DNA from: SIG603 sp964370115
GTDB taxonomy: Bacteria > Bacillota > Clostridia > Oscillospirales > Acutalibacteraceae
Assembly (NCBI GenBank): GCA_964370115.1
Contig: CAYJIA010000009.1
Coordinates: 1-62,026 of the forward strand
DNA length: 62,026 nucleotides
Reading direction: 5' to 3'
Below the pieces are notes generated by a model. The model was not told the DNA's origin, ran no database searches, and was given only the letters and a program-made list of their open reading frames with translations. The position numbers were made by a program, and so were the translations under genes. The stretch's first letter is position 1; each line of letters starts with the position of its first letter. Shown piece by piece: positions 57,029-62,026 of this stretch.

Positions 57029-57768
57029 TAATGCCCAAACACCAGCGGTGTCGGGTCTATATATGCTCCGTCTTTTCTCACCTCTAAGTGAAGATGGTAA
57101 CTGTCGGGTTCTAATGGAATATCTGATACTGAACCTATAGTAGTAGCACTAGACACTATGTCACCCACTGCAACAAGTGCTGTGTCTCCTAGCCCACAAT
57201 AGTAAAAAATATACTCTCCATGCTCTACCGCCACTACATTTCCAAGCAGTAGGTCGTTGTAGGTTTCTACGACTATACCACTATTTGAGGCATACACAGG
57301 GTCACCTAAATTTGCGCCTATGTCTATTCCGTTGTGGGTGCGCCAGTCTTTCATAGTTTCGTTATACACTATTTGTCCACCGCTATATGGTGCGCTTATA
57401 CTACCTGCATTTATAGGGCTTGTAAACTCTTCTTTAAGTGTATATGTCGGTGCGTTTGCTGTTTCTGTTTCGGGCTCTACTGTCTCGTTTTGAGTTTCTT
57501 CTACTTCAGGTGTTGGAGCCTCCACAGGTGCCTCTACGGGTTCCTGCGAGGGCTCTGGCTCTTCTACAGCCGGTGCAGGAGTCGCAGTCGCAGTAGGCGA
57601 TGGCGTCGTGACTGGTTTTTCTGGGTCTTCGTCCTGTGCCGTTATAGATGCAAGGTCACTCATATACGTGCTAACGCCCGTGTAAGTGCCAAACGCAGCA
57701 ATTCCGACCGCCATAAGGCAAATTGCCAAGGCAAGATACAAACTTCTTTTTTCTTTTAAATTTTTCAT
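57028..57768 (-). CDS. Membrane-anchored M23 metallopeptidase (LytM/SpoIIQ-like)
   Basis: 246 residues. A membrane anchor at about 10-32, a Pro/Thr/Glu-rich linker (about 44-105; PTPSPTATATPAPAVEEPEP), then an M23 domain (about 115-246). Zinc ligands are seen in WRTHNGIDIGA (H-x3-D) and HLHLEVRKDG (HxH), so it could be an active glycyl or peptide-crosslink endopeptidase. The layout (short cytoplasmic tail, one helix, M23) resembles SpoIIQ, which joins forespore and mother cell during engulfment; a vegetative cell-wall role is equally possible. It is preceded by GGTGGTATTGAC. Confidence 0.88.
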   Translation of the reverse strand: MKNLKEKRSLYLALAICLMAVGIAAFGTYTGVSTYMSDLASITAQDEDPEKPVTTPSPTATATPAPAVEEPEPSQEPVEAPVEAPTPEVEETQNETVEPETETANAPTYTLKEEFTSPINAGSISAPYSGGQIVYNETMKDWRTHNGIDIGANLGDPVYASNSGIVVETYNDLLLGNVVAVEHGEYIFYYCGLGDTALVAVGDIVSSATTIGSVSDIPLEPDSYHLHLEVRKDGAYIDPTPLVFGH

Positions 57769-57889
57769 GTCAATACCACCCTTTGTTTGGTAAATTTTAT
57801 TTTCATAGTGGTATTTTTGCCGACTTAGGCCTTTTTATCCATGATATGTTATTTATTTTTTATAATCAGTTTTAAAAAATTTTTTACGC

Positions 57890-57926
57890 AAAAAAAAACG
57901 CCCATTGCGGTCAAGGCGTTTTTTTC
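57890..57926. terminator. lexA terminator
   Basis: AAAAACGCC and GGCGTTTTT around a 12-base loop, between lexA and the M23 gene on the minus strand. In the 322 bp spacer 57769-58090 this and the small ORF at 57957 are the only features I can support. Confidence 0.8.
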
Positions 57927-57956
57927 ATTAGGGGTTTTATTTGAGGAGGGTAGAAC

Positions 57957-58046
57957 ATGTACCAAGAAAAGATTGCGGTTTCTTCTCTTGATCACACTTA
58001 TATTATAACTCTCTTTCAAATTTATATGTTAATATGCTATGAATAA
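57957..58046 (+). CDS. Possible 29-residue peptide in the lexA-M23 spacer
   Basis: MYQEKIAVSSLDHTYIITLF and nine more residues, with a strong ribosome site GAGGAGGG 7 bp before the ATG. The C-terminal half is hydrophobic. It is on the strand opposite to both neighbours, just past the lexA terminator. A TATAAT at 57860-57865 could be a -10, but no good -35 stands before it. Evidence is only the ribosome site and open frame. Confidence 0.3.
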   Translation: MYQEKIAVSSLDHTYIITLFQIYMLICYE

Positions 58047-58090
58047 ACATTAAACTAATATCGGTTATTTTATTAAGATTTAAAAAGCGA

Positions 58091-58672
58091 CTAATAGTAC
58101 CTTACAACAGACACAACTTTTCCCAAAACTTTTACATCTTTAGAATAAATTGGTTCAAAATCATCGTTTTCAGGTTGCAGTTTTATCATGTCTTTTTCTT
58201 TGTAATATCTCTTTACAGTCGCCTCGTCCTCTATCATTGCAACAACTATTTGAGAGTTTTGCGCAGTGGCGGTTCTTTCAACTATTACATAGTCACCGTC
58301 AAGAATACCTGCGTCTTTCATGCTGTATCCTTTTACGCTAAGCGCAAAAAGCTCTTGACCGCTTTTATCGTCATACGGAATATATCCTTGCACGTCTTCA
58401 AAGGCGAGTATAGGCGCACCAGCTGTGACCGTTCCCAAAATCGGCACCTGAGCCGAGGTTTTAGTGCCAGTTACCACAACACTCCTATTTTTTCCGTTAT
58501 CTCTTTGTATATATCCGAGTTTTTCTAAAGTTTTTAAATGATTGTGAACCGTCGATGTGGAAGAAAGCCCTGTTGCAACACAAATTTCTCTCACTGTAGG
58601 AGGCACACCACCCATTCCAGCTTCTTTTAAATAATCATAAACCTTTTTTTGGCTCTGTGTTAAAGTTTTCAT
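58091..58672 (-). CDS. lexA: LexA repressor
   Basis: 193 residues. N-terminal winged helix (MKTLTQSQKKVYDYLKE...PTVREICVATGLSSTSTVHNHLKTLEKLGYIQRD), cleavage Ala-Gly in TVTAGAPI, catalytic Ser in VKGYSMKDAGILDGDYV and Lys in IEDEATVKRYY. It represses SOS genes until RecA-stimulated self-cleavage. Its own promoter region has the palindrome CAAACAAATGTTTG; the dinB and radC-uvrBA promoters have related ones, so the regulon can be read within this window. Confidence 0.97.
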   Translation of the reverse strand: MKTLTQSQKKVYDYLKEAGMGGVPPTVREICVATGLSSTSTVHNHLKTLEKLGYIQRDNGKNRSVVVTGTKTSAQVPILGTVTAGAPILAFEDVQGYIPYDDKSGQELFALSVKGYSMKDAGILDGDYVIVERTATAQNSQIVVAMIEDEATVKRYYKEKDMIKLQPENDDFEPIYSKDVKVLGKVVSVVRYY

Positions 58673-58709
58673 CTATAAACACTCCATCTTGATAGATTTT
58701 ATTTTGTAG

Positions 58710-58753
58710 CACCATTATAGCACAAGATGTAAAAAAAAGCAAACAAATGTTTG
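58710..58753 (-). promoter_or_regulatory. lexA promoter with LexA box
   Basis: TATAAT (58720-58715) with a weak TTGCTT 17 bp upstream. The palindrome CAAACATTTGTTTG (58753-58740) overlaps the -35 region. It has A/T for G/C at the outer positions of the dinB box, so a weaker site is likely, as is usual for lexA autoregulation. Confidence 0.8.
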
Positions 58754-58762
58754 GTTTGCATG

Positions 58763-58796
58763 AAAAAATAAAAGCTACGAAATAAATCGTAGCTTT
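58763..58796 (-). terminator. tRNA-Lys terminator
   Basis: Directly after the tRNA CCA on the minus strand: AAAGCTACGA-TTTATT-TCGTAGCTTT followed by TATTTTTT. Confidence 0.9.
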
Positions 58797-58797
58797 A

Positions 58798-58873
58798 TGG
58801 TGACCCATCGGAGATTTGAACTCCGGACACCCTGATTAAAAGTCAGGTGCTCTGCCAGCTGAGCTAATGAGTC
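58798..58873 (-). tRNA. tRNA-Lys (anticodon UUU)
   Basis: A 76-base cloverleaf with encoded CCA. Acceptor GACTCAT pairs with ATGGGTC (one G-U). The D arm is AGCTCAGCTGGCAGAGC, the anticodon arm CTGAC-TTTTAAT-CAGGG with anticodon TTT, and the T arm GTCCGGAGTTCGAATCTCCGAT. No other tRNA lies nearby. Confidence 0.97.
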
Positions 58874-59048
58874 GTTTATTAATTTGTTGTACTGGTTGTT
58901 TACAGCTTCGTTAGTATACCAAGTTTCAAGCGATTTGTCAACACTTTCAAAGAAAAAATAATAAGTTTGTCTATTTCTGCATTATTTTACCCCAATTTTG
59001 GTATAAAATTCAGTGAATTTCTTCAATTTTTCAATGGCTAATTATTGT

Positions 59049-59077
59049 TTGACAGCATAAAGCTGATATTGTATAAT
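59049..59077 (+). promoter_or_regulatory. degV 2 promoter
   Basis: TTGACA (59049-59054), 17 bp, TATAAT (59072-59077). Confidence 0.82.
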
Positions 59078-59115
59078 ATTATTTATTATTATTGCATGTT
59101 TAAAGGAGAAAAACA

Positions 59116-59952
59116 ATGGTAAAAATTTTAACTGACAGTTCTTGTGATATGGATTTGTCATTTGCATCAAAACTTGGCATAGAAGTCATACCCATACAAG
59201 TTCACTTTGAAGACGAAAGCTATACACCTGGAATTGATTTAACAAATACAGAGTTTTACGATAAACTAAGCGTGGCGGAAAAACTGCCCACAACTACTCA
59301 GGTAACACCTATTACATTTGAAGAATATTTTTCAAAGCATATAGAAAATGGTGACGACATAGTAGGTATGTTTATTTCAAGAGAGCTTAGCGGAACTTAT
59401 CAAAACGCCGTGATTACGGCTCAAAAGATAAATCCTGAGCGCATACATATAGTAGATACACTAAACACAACTTTTGGACTTGCACTTTTGCTTATGGAAG
59501 CTGTAAAGCTTCGTGACGAGGGAAGAAGCGCACAGGAAATTGCAAGAAAAATCACCGAGCTTGTTCCAAGAGTTGAATTATACGCCGGAATAGACACTCT
59601 AAAATTTTTAAAAATGGGCGGTAGGCTTTCGGGCACTGTTGCCTTTATCGGTGGCGTTTTGGGCATTTGCCCTATCATCTCTGTAAAAGAAGGTAAAGTT
59701 GTGGTAGTGGGCAAGGTCCGTGGCAAGGTAGCTGCTTTTAAACATATTAAGGAGCTTGTAAAGTCAATAGGAATATCCTCGGATTACAATATCACTTTCG
59801 GGCATAGTAATGTGCTGGACACATGTAAATCTTTACAAAAAGAGCTAAAAGAATATACTTCTCATAAAGAAACACATAGATTTGAAATAGGCTCTATCAT
59901 AGGCACGCACACAGGCCCTGGCGCATACGGAATTGCGTTTATTAGGAAATAG
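59116..59952 (+). CDS. DegV family fatty acid-binding protein 2
   Basis: 278 residues: VKILTDSSCDMDLSFASKLGIEVIPIQ, FISRELSGTYQNAVI, HIVDTLNTTFG, and GSIIGTHTGPGAYGIAFI at the end. It is shorter than and only moderately similar to DegV 1 at 45428. Relatives (FakB) bind a fatty acid for phosphorylation by FakA; no fakA is nearby. Monocistronic with a consensus promoter and AAAGGAG site. Confidence 0.92.
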   Translation: MVKILTDSSCDMDLSFASKLGIEVIPIQVHFEDESYTPGIDLTNTEFYDKLSVAEKLPTTTQVTPITFEEYFSKHIENGDDIVGMFISRELSGTYQNAVITAQKINPERIHIVDTLNTTFGLALLLMEAVKLRDEGRSAQEIARKITELVPRVELYAGIDTLKFLKMGGRLSGTVAFIGGVLGICPIISVKEGKVVVVGKVRGKVAAFKHIKELVKSIGISSDYNITFGHSNVLDTCKSLQKELKEYTSHKETHRFEIGSIIGTHTGPGAYGIAFIRK

Positions 59953-60010
59953 TTGAGCGTTGATAGTGTATAGTGATTGTGAAAGCGATTTGCGTTTTTT
60001 ACATTTAAAA

Positions 60011-60025
60011 CACGCCAAAGGCGTG
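60011..60025. repeat. Intergenic palindrome CACGCC-AAA-GGCGTG, copy 3
   Basis: Embedded in AAAACACGCCAAAGGCGTGAACCTCAC. The flanks TGATAGTGTATAGTGA on the left and TCACTATTAACTATTA-like on the right are inverted relative to each other, as in copy 2. Confidence 0.8.
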
Positions 60026-60063
60026 AACCTCACTTATTCACTATTAACTATTACTTATTACAT

Positions 60064-60157
60064 AAAAAAAATCCACCCATGAAAATACCGACCTCCCACT
60101 CGTTAGATTTTTAGGTCTAACTTTTGGGGGTCGGTACATGAGGGTGGATTTTTTTAT
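60064..60157. terminator. Long three-tier hairpin, bidirectional terminator
   Basis: Base: AAAATCCACCC with GGGTGGATTTT. Middle: TACCGACC with GGTCGGTA and adjoining CCC/GGG. Top: GTTAGA-TTTTTAGG-TCTAAC. About 94 bases fold on themselves with T-runs at both ends. It lies between convergent degV and the RCC1-like gene, and overlaps the stop of the latter. Confidence 0.8.
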
Positions 60158-61965
60158 GGATATACTCTATAATATGTTCCTTCTGGATCTGTGTAGTCTT
60201 CGTATAGTTCTGGTCTCCAGCCTGAGCTTACATATACACTTTCGCCGTCTAAAACCTCAAGCGAAATGAGGTTCATAAAGTCGTCTGCGTAGAAATATTC
60301 AAAAATTCCTGCCTCGCTGTAGCCATACTGATTTATCGCCGCCGAGTAGTCTAGTCGTGTGTCGTCGCTTACTGTATATAGGAGATAGTTTAAATAATCA
60401 GGGCTTGTGTCACATATTATCATCAGCGCAGATTTTTTGTCCTCTCTTATATATAAACCCGTCGGGAATCCGCTGTAAGACTCAGGAACCGCTTCATAAT
60501 ATTGAAGTTCCTCTTCTAAATTGAAAGCCTCAAAATTAGATAAGAGTTGGTCTATTATTTCCAAATCGTCAACTGGTTCAGGGGTAGGTTCAGGTGTTGG
60601 TTCTGGAGTGGGCTCGGGGGTAGGTTCTGGTGTGGGTTCCACTGTTGGTTCGGGTGTTATTTCTGGGCTTGGCTCTGGTTTAGGTTCAGCAGTAGGCTCA
60701 CTTTCAGACGTCGCACTTTCTTCCATTTGGATATCGTTCGCCTCTTCAAGCTCACCATCTACACCAATTTTATCAAAATCCAATTGTCCCGAATAATTGT
60801 CGCCTGTGCCTATATAAGTTCCGTCATTTTTTTGCGCTATCACAAAACCTTGACCTAATGCCACTGTTTTTACATCTTCCCAAAAATCGTATGAAACATC
60901 GTATGTCGCATCGTATAATGATATTGTTCCATCATTATATACCGTAACAATAGCGTCGTCATACCCTGTTACATACTCCACTTTTTCTCGGTCGACCGTG
61001 GCAAGCCATTTGTCCATTATCTCGACAAATTCTTCTGTTCCAGGGAAAGTTTTAAGCGAAATATCTCCACTGTTTTTATACCCTACTACAAAATAATCTG
61101 TGAGGCTTATATCTTTTATATCTTCAAAACTCGACAAATCTATATAAGCCGGAATAGAGCATATAACTTTGCCGTCATTTTTTACGCCGTAAACGGCATT
61201 TTTGTCTACATAAATCTTAGAAATATTTGTCCAGTTTTCCACCTCGGCAACCAAGACAGGCGAGTTTGCTGTTGCAATCATGACGCTTCCGTCAGATTTT
61301 AAGCCGACTGTTACCCACCAATTTGTGTCTATGTCGATAATATCCGTCCATGCATTTGTGCCCTCCAATTGGCCGTAACTATTATCGCCTACACTCACAA
61401 CAGTTCCGTCTTTTTTAAGTCCTATAGTGTGGTTATGTGCCGCACTTATTTTTTTTATATCTTTCCAATCACTCACATCACACTGTCCGTAATTGTTACT
61501 GCCCGTAGCGACCACAGTGCCGTCAGCGTTTAAAAAAGCGGAGTGTGCCAAGCCAACATCAAATGTATCTCTAGCCTCGTCTGCGCTAGAACCGCCAAAG
61601 ATAGGAATTTGCCTATAAAGCCCTGTTAGCCACAAGACTAATACCGCCGTGATAACAAACGCCACTGGTATTAAAATCATTACCAATGCATTACTTTTCT
61701 TTTTTGCTTTTTTTACTGCAACGGCAGGCGCACTTTGCGCTTGATATTGTGGTTGGTACTGCTGTGGTTGGTATTGTTGTTGATTTTGCTGTGCTTGTAT
61801 ATTTTCCACGGGATAATGATTTACCTGTGTTTGACCTGTGCTTACACTAAAATATGTAATTTCACGAAACTGATTACCGCTTTGGTCGTATACAGTTTGC
61901 TCGCTATAATACAAATCTGGATTGCTTGGATACGGTATAAATCCGTTTGGTACCTGATATGACAT
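60154..61965 (-). CDS. Membrane-anchored RCC1-repeat protein with Pro-Glu-Pro-Thr linker
   Basis: 603 residues. A cytoplasmic Gln/Pro/Tyr-rich N-terminus (about 1-85, QQYQPQQYQPQYQ) and a basic stretch precede one membrane helix (about 93-115). Outside, RCC1-like repeats (about 135-410) recur as ...GLKKDGTVVSVGDNSYGQL... and SDWKDIKKISAAHNHTI, the beta-propeller pattern. A linker of at least six EPTP units (about 430-475) leads to a C-terminal domain of about 120 residues that I do not recognise. A surface binding protein is likely; the ligand is unknown. Ribosome site GGAGGGAAAAT. Confidence 0.85.
   Translation of the reverse strand: MSYQVPNGFIPYPSNPDLYYSEQTVYDQSGNQFREITYFSVSTGQTQVNHYPVENIQAQQNQQQYQPQQYQPQYQAQSAPAVAVKKAKKKSNALVMILIPVAFVITAVLVLWLTGLYRQIPIFGGSSADEARDTFDVGLAHSAFLNADGTVVATGSNNYGQCDVSDWKDIKKISAAHNHTIGLKKDGTVVSVGDNSYGQLEGTNAWTDIIDIDTNWWVTVGLKSDGSVMIATANSPVLVAEVENWTNISKIYVDKNAVYGVKNDGKVICSIPAYIDLSSFEDIKDISLTDYFVVGYKNSGDISLKTFPGTEEFVEIMDKWLATVDREKVEYVTGYDDAIVTVYNDGTISLYDATYDVSYDFWEDVKTVALGQGFVIAQKNDGTYIGTGDNYSGQLDFDKIGVDGELEEANDIQMEESATSESEPTAEPKPEPSPEITPEPTVEPTPEPTPEPTPEPTPEPTPEPVDDLEIIDQLLSNFEAFNLEEELQYYEAVPESYSGFPTGLYIREDKKSALMIICDTSPDYLNYLLYTVSDDTRLDYSAAINQYGYSEAGIFEYFYADDFMNLISLEVLDGESVYVSSGWRPELYEDYTDPEGTYYRVYP
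60558..60660 (-). repeat. EPTP-coding tandem repeat
   Basis: A 12 bp unit coding Thr-Pro-Glu-Pro is repeated with synonymous changes along the linker of the RCC1-like protein. Third positions vary between copies, so the repeat is old or under coding selection. Confidence 0.8.
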
Positions 61966-62026
61966 ATTTTCCCTCCTGTCTGCTAACTTACTGGTATACC
62001 TATTTCTTCTAAGTTAAGTTGGCCGT

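Noticed and set aside
60521..60796. Plus-strand ORF coding a Gly-Val-Gly-Ser repeat protein
   Set aside because: It is the antisense image of the EPTP-coding repeat in the RCC1-like gene.

Overview
The window is a low-GC chromosomal segment from an anaerobic, spore-forming Gram-positive bacterium of the class Clostridia. This rests on gene content: LL-diaminopimelate aminotransferase (DapL), type III glutamine synthetase, an ammonium transporter fused to PII, PyrK/PyrD class 1B, bifunctional AdhE behind a Rex operator, a SpoIIID homologue, a clostridial-type LexA box, an ECF folate transporter subunit and strong AGGAGG ribosome sites. The species cannot be named from the sequence.

Layout. 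1-3.7 kb: purF-dapF-dapL (purine and diaminopimelate synthesis). 3.7-11.9 kb: a nitrogen island with amt-PII, glnN, two small divergent ORFs, glnA, a TTG-started ANTAR-domain regulator and pyrG. The glnA, glnN and amt leaders all carry a hairpin with a hexanucleotide loop whose 3' side overlaps a terminator, so they look like targets of the adjacent ANTAR protein. 12-19 kb: adhE with a phosphotransferase-fold kinase, a small membrane protein, and two Cys-type sulfatases. 19-25.9 kb: spoIIID, a recombinase-like protein without its catalytic domain, exported MsrAB, a QueD-like protein lacking the usual cysteine, two Nudix hydrolases, a HAD phosphatase and an acetyltransferase. 26-31.4 kb: a MATE transporter, a GntR(YtrA)-ABC operon, and an ECF sigma/anti-sigma pair. 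31.4-36.2 kb: folT under a tetrahydrofolate riboswitch, and a LexA-controlled operon dinB-radical SAM-TIGR03915. 36.2-47.5 kb: two Gfo/Idh/MocA oxidoreductases flanking an AI-2E family permease and a long pyrimidine operon (ydcF-like, pyrC, pyrF, pyrK, pyrD, phosphatase, ruvX, HAD, degV). 47.7-53.3 kb: LexA-controlled radC-uvrB-uvrA. 53.4-57 kb: a second YtrA-ABC operon. 57-62 kb: an M23 peptidase, lexA, tRNA-Lys, degV and a membrane-anchored RCC1-like protein.

How it fits together. Three promoters (dinB, radC-uvrBA, lexA) carry nearly the same 12-14 bp palindrome, which defines a local SOS regulon. Two small metabolite or signal circuits (Rex at adhE, THF riboswitch at folT) are legible directly. 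The convergent intergenic spaces hold families of palindromic, MITE-like repeats, among them a three-hairpin element with covarying stems at 24.7 and 56.8 kb and a CACGCC-AAA-GGCGTG core repeat at 3.6, 47.6 and 60.0 kb.

Most promising for novelty are the ANTAR leader set together with the small ORFs between glnA and glnN, the catalytic-domain-less recombinase preceded by a 46 bp inverted repeat beside spoIIID, the Cys-less QueD-like protein, and the repeat families. No complete mobile element, CRISPR array, rRNA or phage region is visible.
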